Source: Antitrichia curtipendula (lineage: Eukaryota; Streptophyta; Bryopsida; Hypnales; Leucodontaceae). From it: a DNA stretch of 64,000 nucleotides. The stretch covers positions 7,006,001 to 7,070,000 of the forward strand of contig OX579639.1 of assembly GCA_951230915.1 (NCBI GenBank). Direction: 5' to 3'. The position numbers and the translations under genes were made by a program. Within the stretch, counting starts at the first letter, position 1. Every line of letters begins with the position of its first letter. This document shows, in pieces, positions 35,104-47,183 of the stretch. The notes under the pieces are model-generated. The model did no database searches, was not told the origin of the DNA, and saw nothing but the letters and a program-made list of their open reading frames with translations.

Positions 35104-38100
35104 TCATGTCAAGAACTTGTGCTCTTTGAAGCTTGCAACCATTTCCTGAAGAACCTCCTCCAAGGGCTGAAACTCCACTCCCAAGTCCTGCGCTTTCTTG
35201 GTGGAGAGGACAAATGGGGAAGCTCGCGGTTTCTGATTCTCATCTTCCCTGCATTGCTCAAGAGACATCGAGAAATCTCAGTATAGGAAACTAAGCAACT
35301 TCTGTTGTGGATTCTCGATGCAAATTCCTAGAAAACATTTTGACTTATTGACACAAGAAATTATGGTCAGCTAAAGTTGAACTTTGAACCTTGCAAGCAA
35401 ACTTCAATTGCAGTTTGGCTCCCTAAGGGTTACTGGAATCTAAATGCAAATCCATCTGAAGGACAAGAAGTACTGGCATATTCAAACACACTCATGTGGG
35501 GTGTCCTGTGTTCCTGATTTGCAATGAAATGTACTTTGATTGGCATTTTGTGTCCCGAAATATAAAACTGCACGTGAAAAAATGAGAAGGCATGTGGAGG
35601 ACTGTACTGTACAGTATAGTCCAATTTCGTACCTGGTCTCGATGTTGTATTGCGGAAACAGCTTCTTCAGAAGAGCAGCAAGGTCACCGTAATGCATCAC
35701 TTTTGCGTTAAGGATGTGGCGGCCTTCAGCTTCAGGCTTCTCATACCCCAAAATGTGTGCCTTCACCACATCCTTCACACCAACCCAACAGCCCACAATA
35801 TTGGGGATGTCCTTCATGGTTCCTGCAGGATGTGACCAGTCACATTCTTCAGTCCATATGCACACAGGGCCGGAATCTCCTTTGCAGGCAGACAGGACTT
35901 GTATTGGCTAAAGATATCACCAGGTTTCACCGAAATTTCTGTTCTATCTTGATAGCCTCTAGGAACTTCAGGAAGGGTTGATAAAAGTGATGATTTGCAA
36001 AAGAAACTAGATTCTATCTACCCACAGAACGAAACCATAATTCTGCAAAGTTGGCCACCATTAGTTACACACTCGTAGTCACCCCAGCAATAACTCGAAA
36101 CTAAAAGAAACTCAAAACTCAAAATAATGCACATAGGAATCTCCACAGAATAGGAATTAAGGACTTGCACCACAATTGCATAATTGATTCACAGTGCAGG
36201 AGCGTGCATCTGGGAGAAATTCGTACCATTAATAATATTGTATTGAAATTCGTTCGTCGAGTTCATGGTATCGAACAGCGAGGGACCAACAACAAACACG
36301 GGGTTCATCACCACCATGTTCAAGTCGTGTTTGTTCACAAAGTCCCAGGCTGCTTTCTCTGCCAGCGTCTTGCCAAGGGCGTAGGATCCAAACTCTGGAC
36401 CCTGTCACATAAGTAAACAATAGGCGTATTAGATGATAATGTGGTTCCAAAACAGTTGAAAGCGTGATAACACGCGGGACAGATGCATAATTACCTCCGT
36501 ACAAACCACAGAGTGACAATACAAACATGCATGAAATTCTAGATGCTTATGAATTCTGGGACTGAGGAGTTGAAGTGGTCCTGACCAGTTTTGCGCGAAG
36601 AATGTCAGGCACACTCCAGAAGCTCTCATCAATGACAGCTCCTGGAACATTTTTGGGTGTTATGAGAACAGACAGAATTGATGAGGTGAGCACAATGCGC
36701 TTCGGGCGTGCCTTGGCGCAGGATTCCAGCACGTTCAGTGTCCCCTGGAGTGCTGGCTCCACGAGATCGGCCTGCATTCATTCCATTCACACAAGTCAGC
36801 CCTAATTATAGTCTCCAGAATCCTCACAATTTAGGGCTAGGAGCTAGAAATGTGCTCGAAATGGCACGCGCAACACTCTTATTTTTCAACAGAATTCATT
36901 TCTGGCTCTTCACTGCAGGAGAGAAGCTAGGAATTGCATCAACACAAGCTACAGTGAAATGAGAAAGTATGAGTAGGTTCTTTTGTACAGTTGTTGCTAC
37001 TCAAAACTTGAGCCCTAAACCCTAAGAGGATCGAAAATATGAAAAATCTCTAGTGCAATTACAGTACGAAACAAGCTTCAAATTCAAGCCTCTAGTAGCT
37101 TTGTTTCCTGCACCACGAATGGGACACAGCCTCTCTCATTGCACAGCCCAATTCCACAATCGTAACCCCTTTCCACTTACAAACGACACTCTATTAGAAA
37201 GGGGCAGTCTATTTCATGGCTAGTACGATAGAATGCTTCATCAAATGGAATGCAGGTCGATGATAGGAACATGCAAGTTGACAATCGAAGCTTCAACAAC
37301 TGTCAACAAAAGGACTCTTCACTTACTTCGGGGTTAGCCAGAGTGACGCCAGGCTTCATGGATACCACGGGAGATGCAGTGTGGAAGACACCATCGCAGC
37401 CCTGCAAGATGGAGTCGAAGGAGCCTGGGATGAGGATATCAGCTGCGCACAACTGCAGACGCTCCTTGGCACCTGGCAACTCTAGCAGGAACTTCGCCTT
37501 CTCTGCAAAAATTAACACCCAGCACAAGAAAAAATTCTGGAGTTCTTAGAAATAAATCAAAAGGGTACTTTGGGGAGTGATCACGATCAGACACTCGAAA
37601 TTCTGATCGATGTGATACTAAAGTTTAACATTTCACATGTGGTGCATGATGGGATCGATACGTACAGAGGAGAAGATAGCAACACAAGATATTAGAACTG
37701 ACCGATTTCAGTGAAATTTACAATTCAGATGATCGAGGTGAAAATGAATTGGTATCTCCAGAAGCAGTAACGAGCAATGCAAATAAAGTGAAAATTAGAT
37801 AGAAAACCATACGAGTCCCTCAATGATCCACCCAAAAGTGCTAAAAAATCACAATTAATGGCCAATTTCAGCCTGTAGGGATCAAGGTAGGTACGTGCAC
37901 ACTGAATTGAGTTGTCAATCGAAATGTACAGCAAAACATTCAAGTTTAAGCAGCGATTCAAGGCGTGCATTCCTTATTACTTCACTGATAAATTTTCACT
38001 GATCTGAACCCTTTTTGCAAGCCCTGATCACAGCTAAGAAACCGGTGGAAGTTAGTTGGACTAGCACTCCGAATATTGTGAGCTACATTGGGATGCAAGC

Positions 38101-38594
38101 AGAATCTACAAATTAACGTCATCTCATTATTTTGCAGCAAACGATCGACACTAACATGACGCCCTCACTAACAGTCTAGGATAAATCAGTGTAGTAAAAC
38201 TTATGTCTGCACGTCATGCAAACAATTTGTAGAGGACAAATTGCAAGGAGCTTCGTAAAAACTGATTATACGCTATCAGTTAAATCAGAATTTCGTTAAA
38301 ATGGTGGTGTTCCACAGCCTTGGCAGTTTTACGTTTTAAACCGGACGGTCTGAAATCTATATCGGTCCTAGACTTTAGAGGTAAAGAACGAAATGAATGG
38401 AAAAATGGCGTACGGAATCCCTCCATTTTAACGAAATTTCCCATGCAAACTGATACCCACATACCCAACAAAGTCCTCACCTGGATTCCGAACGGTGCCC
38501 TTCACATTGTATCCTTTCTCCAACAACGACTTGACCAGCCACGAGGCGATGAATCCCGAAGCCCCTGTCACTGCCACGTTTCCCCGGGCGCCAT
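35104..38594 (-). CDS. Cinnamoyl-CoA reductase / dihydroflavonol reductase-like NADPH oxidoreductase, six exons
   Basis: Exons on the minus strand: 38594-38481, 37502-37327, 36771-36586, 36401-36227, 35822-35633 and 35248-35104 (TGA). All have GT-AG junctions and matching phases. The product, ~328 residues, is an extended short-chain reductase. It has the NADPH motif [20 protein letters not shown], then [12 protein letters not shown] and [14 protein letters not shown], a catalytic YALGK (YxxxK) and the late motif VVGPSL. The CCR-specific NWYCY signature is not present, so a CCR-like, tetraketide-reductase-like or DFR-like role in phenolic metabolism is more likely than true CCR. Oddity: the only plausible start (ATG 38594) is out of frame by one base with the NADPH motif. 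One nucleotide appears missing in the GCGCCCGGGGAAAC run, unless an upstream exon supplies the start. Confidence 0.92.
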
Positions 38595-38974
38595 TTCTAG
38601 CTAGCTAGTGTATGCACAAGGTTAGCTTTCTTACGTACAACGAGATGATTGAATAGAAAATGATCGATTGCACTAGCTGAAGACTGAGGTATGTTGTCTG
38701 TCACTCGGATGTATAATTTGAAACCTGAGTGCCTTGGGATGTTTCTTATATTCTGTGCATTCTGGACAGAGCTTCTCTTGGATCGGACTGCCCATGACAA
38801 GAATCAGTATTGCTGCGTATTGGCTGCAGGGATTGGAATTCGCCTTCGAGGTCATCCGCGCTGCAACTGCCTAGGAAAATTCCGAAGACTCGACAGGGAA
38901 ACGGGGAGGCCATCACCCCCCTCCCGGTCTCGCCGGGAGTGCGGTTTCTTAACCACCCCCTGTCTATGGAATAC

Positions 38975-39387
38975 TAAGGTCGGACCACCCATTACCAACC
39001 AGGGATGGATTTCCAACCTGTAGAGGTAAGCTAATTCCGACCAGGCAGATTTTTTTGAGAATCGCTAGATTTAATGACATGCACGATACCCAAGGCTGCG
39101 AGGAGCAATTGCTAAATGTCACGTGTTAGTTTGAAATTTGTATACATGAGTAGGAAGTAGTCTCTTCTATGATCGGAATTGCAAGACTCTACATATTGGG
39201 TATTAGTTCAGAACACTTTTTGCCTTCTTAAATTCACAGAAATTTCAGTTTTGCAAATAAAATTCTGAAAATTCTGCAATCACAATATTTTCTATCTTCC
39301 TACATGGGAAAAAATTCCATTGCACTAAAGAGTTCACCATTTTCTCTACAGATCCTTAAGTGATTAGGTATGGGTGGTCCTACCTTA
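38975..39387. repeat. Inverted repeat pair at the left end of the second element
   Basis: taaggtcggaccacccatta at 38975-38994 is inverted at 39368-39387 (17 of 20 positions match). The 373 bases between are non-coding. This may be a nested foldback element or a duplicated terminus. Confidence 0.6.
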
Positions 39388-40045
39388 TTTGCACAGGGAG
39401 ATTCTGAGGCTATGTACGCTCTGAGTTTCTACTTTTTAGGGTTCTGTAACCTAGAAACTTTATGCTCAAAACGTACTACTGGACACGACCTTAGGTGGAC
39501 CAGACCCGTTTGCACAATTGGTATTAGGACCAAATCCAAGACCGGAAGTGTCATGTATTTGGTCCAAATCCCTGAAGATTTGGTTAGGGGCAGTGAGGGG
39601 CAGTCGATGAAAAAGTTATTCGGAATCACTCATTGGGAACGCGGTTTGGGTAAAAAACGACGACCAGACACAGAGGATGATGTGGCCGTTATGGCAAGGC
39701 AGCGAATTTTCGTTCGTTCGTTCGTAGATCAGTCGCCGAAACTTGTAGAAATCTTGTTCGTTCGAGACGTTCGTTCGAAACAATCATCGGCCGAGGCTAG
39801 CGGTCAAATTGTGGTTCGTTTCAGACGTTCGTCGCCGAAGGTGGCTCCGGCATCATCGGTGAAGGCATGTTGATTTAAGGTCAACCGGTCGAGCGGTTTA
39901 TAATCGGCCGAGTGGTCAACTGGTTTAGGGTCGAGCGATTGAGCGTGGAGTTAGTTCGACCATACTTTGAGAGCACTTTTAGAATTTTCTGTAATCTGTG
40001 AAGTTAGTTCAGAGGTTTAGGGTTGGCTTGGCCGTAATCTCTGAA

Positions 40046-40240
40046 GTTCTTTTCTATGTTTAAGAATTGGTCCTAATTCCTGAAGATACTTGATATGTTC
40101 AAAATTTGATCCTAATCCCTGGAGTTCTTTTATATGTTCAGGATTAGATACTAATCCCTGAAGTTCTTGTATATGTTCAGGATTTGATCCTAATCCCTGA
40201 AGTTCTTGTATATGTTTAAGAAGTGGTCCTAACCCGTGAA
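40046..40240 (+). repeat. Tandem array, 39-bp unit, five copies
   Basis: Units start at 40046, 40085, 40124, 40163 and 40202. A typical unit runs gttcttgtatatgttcagga then tttgatcctaatccctgaa. The half gatttgatcctaatc is the near-palindrome that also occurs singly at 39556 and near 50582, 51072 and 51104. The array is therefore an amplification of that motif. Confidence 0.9.
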
Positions 40241-41760
40241 GTTATTTCGCACGGAGATTATCCCAAGTTCCCTTAGGAAAATCATCGCTATCAGGGAATG
40301 GACTGATGAGCGGTATAACCGTATAAGTGAATTTTTGTGTGGGGGAATCAATTCCCGTACAAGAATTCACGCTGCAACTTGCAATTACGGTGAAAACACA
40401 GAAAGCTGCAGAATTCTATCAAACGAAAGATTGTTTTCAAAATTTAGGCAAAGATTTTTCTTTTGACTGATCGTAAACTGGAGCTAAGGCGACAGATATC
40501 GCACAGCAAGATTACAGCACAATTACTACACGATCACAACACGATCACAACGGTGGAGACCTCCCATATTTCCAGGAAAACATTCATGGTGGAATTAAAA
40601 TCGCGCCAAGAAATGATAGCAGAGATCAATTACCCTTAGAGGTCGGGTGACGACCAACAACGACCAACGGGAAAGAAAAAAAATGAGGGCATGACTGTTC
40701 ACCCACCCTCCGGCAGTTCCAAAAAAAGAGTCCACGACACAAATGCATGGACCATCACATCCTTCGCGCATCCCTGATAGACCCCAACACGCTCCGAAAT
40801 GAAATCTACACTTGCAAGTTTGTTCTCTCATCCTAGCTCTACATCCCCCAAGCTCAAAGAAATTACACACGAAGATCTTTCCTAAAACCTTTACCCCTTC
40901 ACAAACCTGTAACCCAGCTCAACAAATGGAAACAACCCTGTCGATCCACTCGCGCCGCTCCCATCAACATCCAACATGCAAACCGTCAAACTCCCAACAA
41001 CCACCACAAATAACGGTTCTCGAAGAAAAAACAACGATTGTCTTAAGTAGTGGGGTAATACAAAAAATTGGAGATTGGGACATTGTACACTTTGATGCAC
41101 CCGAAAATGGGACGTTGCATCGATTCTGTACTTCAATCTTTGTGTTCAATATCTATATCCTCCTACAAACTGTATAGGGTGTACAAACTATACAAATCTC
41201 ACTACTCAAGGCTTCAGCATGACCTAAATAATACTGCATTAGCCCCAGCCTTCTTCCATCTATAGAGTCCTGCAATTCTGCAGACATGGATTGGTGAAAA
41301 CTCTCAATTGAACCGACTGACGGATGCAACTGGAATGTTCCCGGATTTCCAAGTCAGCTGCTTCCGAGGAGTTGCTTTGGCTTGCTTCATCTGCATTGAC
41401 GAATATGACATTTCCATTAGCATTCAACCGACGGAACGATGAATCCATTACCAAGAGCATGCCATAAACAGTTGAGTGATTGAGGTACATTTAGTTCAGT
41501 CATCCACCCTCATTCAGGTCACCATTCGAGCGGTCGGTGTCCTTACCTCGACGGACGGTTTGGACCACAAACCCCTCCTGGCCTCCTGTGCATGAACCGC
41601 ACGATCCACGTACTGAATCAAGTGGGGCCTGTGGATCCAGCGACTGGGTCCACTCCGTTCGTTCGATCAATGCAAAGTATGGGAATACAAGGGAATTGGA
41701 TAAGTAGTGGACGGCCATGACAACAAATACGCTAAAAGGGGTTTTGTGAAGACGTACTAC

Positions 41761-42353
41761 CTTCCGATAGATCAAGAAGGTTGCCTACTGTCTCCCAACG
41801 ATCATGTTGCTTTGCACCTGTTTCCAGTTCTTCATGAAATGCGCGTTCTTGTCATCAAAACGCACCCAACACTTTGACATGTTTCCAGCAGGTGAGGCCG
41901 ATCTCTTCCACACAAACGAGATGTAGTGCTTTCCGTAGTAGCACCCCAGGGCCCCCAGCTTATACTTGGACGCATGTGTGTCGTTCACACTGCAATTGCC
42001 GAACATCGACCTCATGTCTAGACTGCATCTAATTGCATTCACAGTTGACTTCATGATTTGGACATTGTCCTCATCATCTCTGTTCCAAATCACACCTGGA
42101 CCAAGAAGATAACTTTAGCACATTACAAGAAATATGTAGCATACAACAGAATACATATCTGAACTTCCGAAATCCAGTTCTGGACCGTAAATAAACCGAA
42201 CTTACTTATTACTAGAAGCTCCGATAATGTCTGAAGTTCTTTCCTCTCGTAATTTTTCGCTCCACATCCGCCTTCCTCAACCAAGCAGGCCAGCTTGACC
42301 TCGTGCGCCTGAGCTAACGCCTTCTCGAAGGTAGTTCCTAGCATAAACCTCAA
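41761..42353 (-). pseudogene. USP (C19) deubiquitinase C-terminal fragment with nonsense codon
   Basis: Two exons are visible: ~42353-42206 and 42095-41761 (donor aataa|gtaagt, acceptor ggtccag). The joined frame reads GGCGAKNYERKELQTLSELL, then VIWNRDDEDNVQIMKSTVNA, then GALGCYYGKHYISFVWKR, WVRFDDKNAHF, NWKQVQSNMIVGRQ and, after an in-frame TAG at 41787-41785, ATFLIYRK. This matches the His-box half of ubiquitin-specific proteases related to plant DUF629/UCH proteins and animal USP53/54. The CYYGKHY segment carries the catalytic His and FDD follows. The Cys box is not visible upstream, so the gene is incomplete or its N-terminal exons are unrecognised. The stop replaces a Gln expected at that position (CAG to TAG). 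It lies inside the second candidate element. Confidence 0.78.
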
Positions 42354-44781
42354 ATCACTTCAGAGTTTGCAAACAAAAGCGAGCATACTCCAGCTCCACA
42401 CCCGAAATTTTCAAACCAAACTTACATCCAAAATGAAATCTTGACGCTTATTCATTAGAGTGTAGATGAACGTCAACCCTCTAATAAAAGAACAAAACAA
42501 AACACATCATCCACAGGTTGAATAAATTCAAGGACCCGGTGTCGAGTAGAGAGGCCTTGCCTTGGAAAAGCGCCGGGCTTCTAGCTGCAAGTAGACTTGG
42601 CCGAGAAATAAAAAGGACTGTAATTTAACAAAAATATGTGTGCATAGTCACAAAATCTTCATAATCCCCCATAAAGTCCTCATATAACATCACATGCTTG
42701 TACAAAATAGTTGGAGTTGCTCAAAAGTTGCATAAGTTCCCTTCTAGGAAGGTCCCTCCACTAATATGAGTGCCACAGCCACTCCAAAATTCCAAATTGA
42801 GAATAAAACATTTTTCTAGAAAGCTAACAACAATATCTACAAAACCTCCAAAATTCAACTTAAACTATCATATTGTCCGACTTTTATAGTCGGTCAAAGT
42901 TTGCTCTCTTCAACTCCAAGGCAGCTCATCACTACTCTTCTCCCAAGACCATAAATCTCACATATGAACTCCAAATTGATCTTGTGATATCTCTATAGAA
43001 ATCTAACATTATAATCTACACACCTCTCAAATTTCAACACAAAATAAGATATTGTCCGATTTGTACAGCCGTTTAAAGTTCTCTTTCTTCAAATCAAAGG
43101 CAGCCTCTCACTATTTCGCCTCTAACCCTATAATTTTTGTATAATACCTTCAAATTACAAGAATGGTATCTCTTTAGAAAGCTAACATCTAGATACACAC
43201 TCTCATAAAATCTCAAAGCAAAAAAACTTCTCACACAAAAGTTATGAGCCTTCAAAAAATCTGTCCTCTCGCTCCATGGCAATTATCCATCTTTCACTCC
43301 ATCAAGCATAACTTCCACACAAAAAACTTCAAATTGAGCGAGTGATAGGCTTTTGGAAACCTCAAAACAAGATAAACAAACTCACAAAACTTCATTACCA
43401 AACTCTTTTGTACAAAAAAGCTATCCCTCTCCAAAGTTCGGTTCCCTTAAGCAAAACTAAGAGGAGGAAGAAGAAGGCCCTCCACTTTATCTTCCACCTC
43501 ACCCCCCATCCCCTCCACCTAAGCAAATTGCCACATGCCATTAAAGATCACATGGACCACAATTTGTCCATTGACCACCCCTTTTGCCTCATAACTCTAT
43601 CCTTATCTCCTACGTGGTGATTACATGGCCTTCAAATCTCTTCTAAAATCCAAAAGAAAGATAAAACAATCTTTATCTTTCCATTTAACAATTTTTAAAA
43701 TCTACAAACAAAGTTTAAAATGCTTTCAACTAAAGAAATAAAAGATCTAGTGCCTAATGGTTATCTAATAGAGGTAAAAGAGGTAGAATCTTCTCCATGT
43801 GGATCTTTAGACTCTCCAAAAAATCCTCTAATTTGACAACATTTAATTATTTTTACATAGTGTATGTATACACGATGCGGCACCGGCTACGCTCAAAATT
43901 TCACTATTTCAAAGATTGGAGCAAATAAATGGAATCAAGTATAAAGGCCAAACATCTCAATCTTATCAGCCGACTCAAGATTGGCAAGCAGAAGACCTAG
44001 GTGCTCCCATTTTTAGGGTTATGAGTTCCAACATGCCAGAAGATTGACCATCCCACCCCAAAACACCAAATACAAGACGCCCTTAACCCTGAATCTAAAA
44101 AACCTCCTCCATTTCCGAACACTCAGACTCCGATCGTTCAATCCTTAGAATACATATGGGCTAGCTTCTTTACACAATTCTCCTTTTTAATACATGTGGC
44201 ACTTTGCGCAGTTCAATAAAATTTGACAACTTTTGAAAATCACTTGCGAAATTGAAAGTTTGACAATTATCACGAGAAATTTTATAACTGAAGTTCACGG
44301 TCTTATAGAAACGCAAAAGCAACCAAAACTTTATTGAAGTCAAAAAGTGGATACAAACATTGTCCCTGAGGCTAGGCACAGCTTGACTCTAACCAATTGA
44401 ACACTCAGTTTGCCTCACCGGGATGCTCCAGCAAAGTCACTTCATTGTACTACACACGTCACTTTGTTGATGCTACAAGCTCATCTATTGGCAACATCTA
44501 TCTAGCATCGCTGTTAAGTCCACAATTGGTGCGTCGTTGGAAGGCAACTGTATCGATTTCGCAGAGCAAACAGATTCCCGAACTACACGCATATCATCGT
44601 CCATCCACCGAACAATGGTTCGACCTTGTGAAGATATGTCAACCTGTGTTGTCAAGTATATTGGTCTGCCAAACTAAAAATGGTTTTCATCTGTTGAAAC
44701 TAGCACAATAGCATTGGAAGATTCTCCATCTTGAACCCATGGCCAACCCTTCCCCCCAATCCAGACAGATAGTGTCCGAAA
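42354..44781. other. Gene-free stretch inside the second candidate element
   Basis: No supported ORF. At 42840-43240 there is a phrase repeated three times at ~180-bp spacing: tatcatattgtccgactttt (42868), agatattgtccgatttgtac (43047) and related text with aagctaacat. The phrase includes catatgaactccaaattgat and variants. This is probably decayed repeat DNA. Confidence 0.45.
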
Positions 44782-45327
44782 TCAGTAACCTGTGGACAAT
44801 GGACGATCCAAAATTCGCAAAACTAGCGAATTTGGGATTGGCATGCGGTCATAGTTTGGACGCCACCAAAACACATGCAATTGTGGAGGGCTCAGTGGCA
44901 CATTGTTGGCATGAAAGATAACAAAAGCATTGGAGGTGTCCGGCATCATGAAGGTTGGCTGAGATCCTACACCAAATGTATTATCACGACCAGTCATGAT
45001 TTGAGGTTTCATTCTGTCTTTGATCCATGCTCCAGATTCTTGACAATATTTGTATAGACCAATGCAACGACCACGGTGTTGCCAGCCGATAGGTAATATA
45101 TGGCCCTCTGATGAAGTAGCAATAATGTGTGACACACAAAGTATCCACACACCACGCCAATTCTCATAGTCACTAAAGCACAACGCATCGCTCCACATAT
45201 AAACTTCAACAATGTTATCAACGTCAAGCGTGACAAGGATGTCTCCACAAACTGGTTCAAAGGAGAACAAATGAGAATGTATTGTACCAAAATTTAGTGG
45301 CACAATCTCTACCACGGCCTCTGCCAT
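44782..45327 (-). CDS. Unrecognised 181-residue protein in the second candidate element
   Basis: The ORF starts at ATG 45327 and ends at TAA 44782. The sequence is compositionally normal and rich in aromatic and Cys residues (YMWSDALCFSDYENWRGVW, IGWQHRGRCIGLYKYC, LHVFWWRPNYDRMP). No family, signal peptide or membrane segment was recognised. It may be the first exon of a longer gene. It lies between the USP fragment and the HECT gene, on the USP strand. Confidence 0.45.
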   Translation of the reverse strand: MAEAVVEIVPLNFGTIHSHLFSFEPVCGDILVTLDVDNIVEVYMWSDALCFSDYENWRGVWILCVSHIIATSSEGHILPIGWQHRGRCIGLYKYCQESGAWIKDRMKPQIMTGRDNTFGVGSQPTFMMPDTSNAFVIFHANNVPLSPPQLHVFWWRPNYDRMPIPNSLVLRILDRPLSTGY

Positions 45328-45418
45328 TGATGCAAAACTAATGCAAAAGCCACCCTAGTGATGACGATGAATGGAGAAAACCCTTCGAGGGTGGTACCTT
45401 TACTGATTTTTACGTCCG

Positions 45419-45535
45419 AAGGCAGAACAAGCGCCCAAGGGCAGGAATAAACGCCTGAGGGCTGGAGCAAATACCAGGAACAAACTCCCGAGGGTAGGAA
45501 CAGACGCCCAAGGGCAGGAAAGGCCAGGAGCAGAA
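45419..45535. repeat. Degenerate purine-rich tandem repeat
   Basis: cgcccaagggcaggaa and variants (cgcctgagggctggag, ctcccgagggtaggaac, cgcccaagggcaggaa) recur at ~21-55-base spacing just upstream of the ATG of the minus-strand ORF. Non-coding. Confidence 0.7.
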
Positions 45536-47183
45536 ACACCACGGAGGGCGGGAGAGAGGAGAAAAGCAAACCAGAGGCACCAGAGGCAGGAGTGCAACCA
45601 GAACGAGAGAAGCAGACGGGAATGATGACGATGAATGGGGAACAATGCGAATGCTACAAACATCATGTATAGCAACTCGGGGGAAGCTGCATGTTGTGGC
45701 CGTCACCAAAGATTGACATCCATATTTCAAACATTGTTCATGATTGTAGCATGTTGAATATTTTAACAATAATTTATATATTTTGAATTTCCGTACTTTC
45801 CGCCTGTCATCTTCAATTCTTCATAAGCATGATGTTATTTTGCCGTGGATTGTACCAAGATGCATTATGGGGATATGTAAAGTACAAGGATCAAGTAGAA
45901 ATCTGGCTAAGGACACAATACTAATACATTGCAAGGTATATTATTGCATGCATGCAAGGAAAAACCAGAATAAGCTTCACATCAAATCCAGGATATACAA
46001 CTTTTATAGGGATCACGAGCATCAATAGGGCTTAGAAAATCATAGCTTTTATAAAAATTATATCAAATTAACCCCCAAATGTTTTGGACTATGTTTTCAT
46101 CAAAATTACTCCAAAATTGCCATTTCTAGTGCCAGTATCAAAAAAAAATTTAAATATATTTTTGGACACATGTAATCAAAGGATCTCGTAGTAAGCTTAT
46201 TTGAGAGTATGGGAACGGGAAAGGTATTATACTCTCGAAGAAGAAGCTGCTGGATCCGGAGCTTCCAGGGAGGCACTCGGCCTCCAACCCTGCATGTGAA
46301 GGCACCGCTGTACTTCCGTATCAATCGAATCGTGCATCGCAGAGGCTTTTCCTAGAAGAGAACCAACGATCTGGTGATGCCCACATACATTTCCACGACA
46401 CTGCTGATGTTTCAGGCTCTCACTTGCCTGCAACGAGCACTCCTGCACAGTGGGGTCAAGCCTCCACTGACGAATCCGACCCGGACTTCCAATGTCTTTC
46501 ACGAAGGCGTTTATATAAGAAAAATCGGCAAGAGAATTCAGTGGTGTCCGGAGGATCCGGAAATGATCGATCGAGAAGGCGGACATGCTTGAGTTCGCGG
46601 AGCCTACCATAGCCCCTACCAGTCGCCATCAAGGTACTGTGGAAGTGACCGCACTAAGACGGACGATGATGACTTCGATACTGACGGTTGTCATATTGTG
46701 TATGAGTCGGACCAAGAAGAGGAGACATTGGAGTTCTTCGATTCAACGATAACACCCTGAACACGGCGGCTGATTGAAATTATGCGTGTGAACTCCGGTG
46801 GGCGCTCTGCAACAACCAATTTTTCATCATTGCAGGTACCTACATATACTCAGAGACGACATGAATGAAGTCTTATCGCATAAAGAATTTCTAATTTCGA
46901 AGGGGACCTATGAGAAGTATATTAATCTAAATGCCAAATAAACAAATATGGCCCCTTGTAATGGATATTTTGCTTATACAGTACAATAGAACAACCTAAA
47001 TCCTAAACTACATTGGTAAATTGCATGTCCGTCATGTGCACAGCGACAGGACAGCATGGCTATAGCCCGACGGACGACGAGGGCGGTCACCCCAATGGCT
47101 CCAAGCAGTGCTGAGCGACCAGTTCTCATATCTCCAGATAGAAGACAGACGATGTAATTTGTCCCTGCTCACACAGAATTGAG
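45536..47183. other. Region upstream of the HECT gene
   Basis: 46060-46200 carries a fragment of the dispersed repeat (ccaaaattgccatttctagt, acatgtaatcaaaggatctc). 46230-46780 is more GC-rich with several short open stretches on both strands (for example SCTQ-type and MPATSTPAQW), interrupted by stops. It may hold a decayed N-terminal exon of the HECT gene, but no exon can be defined. Confidence 0.4.

Noticed and set aside
37013..37026. ccctaaaccctaag, resembling plant telomere repeat
   Set aside because: Only two units inside a reductase intron. Short telomere-like boxes are common and no array exists.
39370..39873. 167-residue plus-strand open stretch
   Set aside because: It lies across the end motifs and TTCG runs of the second candidate element, shows no domain, and its composition follows the repeats. 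Not supported as a gene.
40046..40240. Five 39-bp repeats as a possible CRISPR array
   Set aside because: The units are contiguous with no unique spacers, diverged from each other, and the context is plant nuclear DNA.
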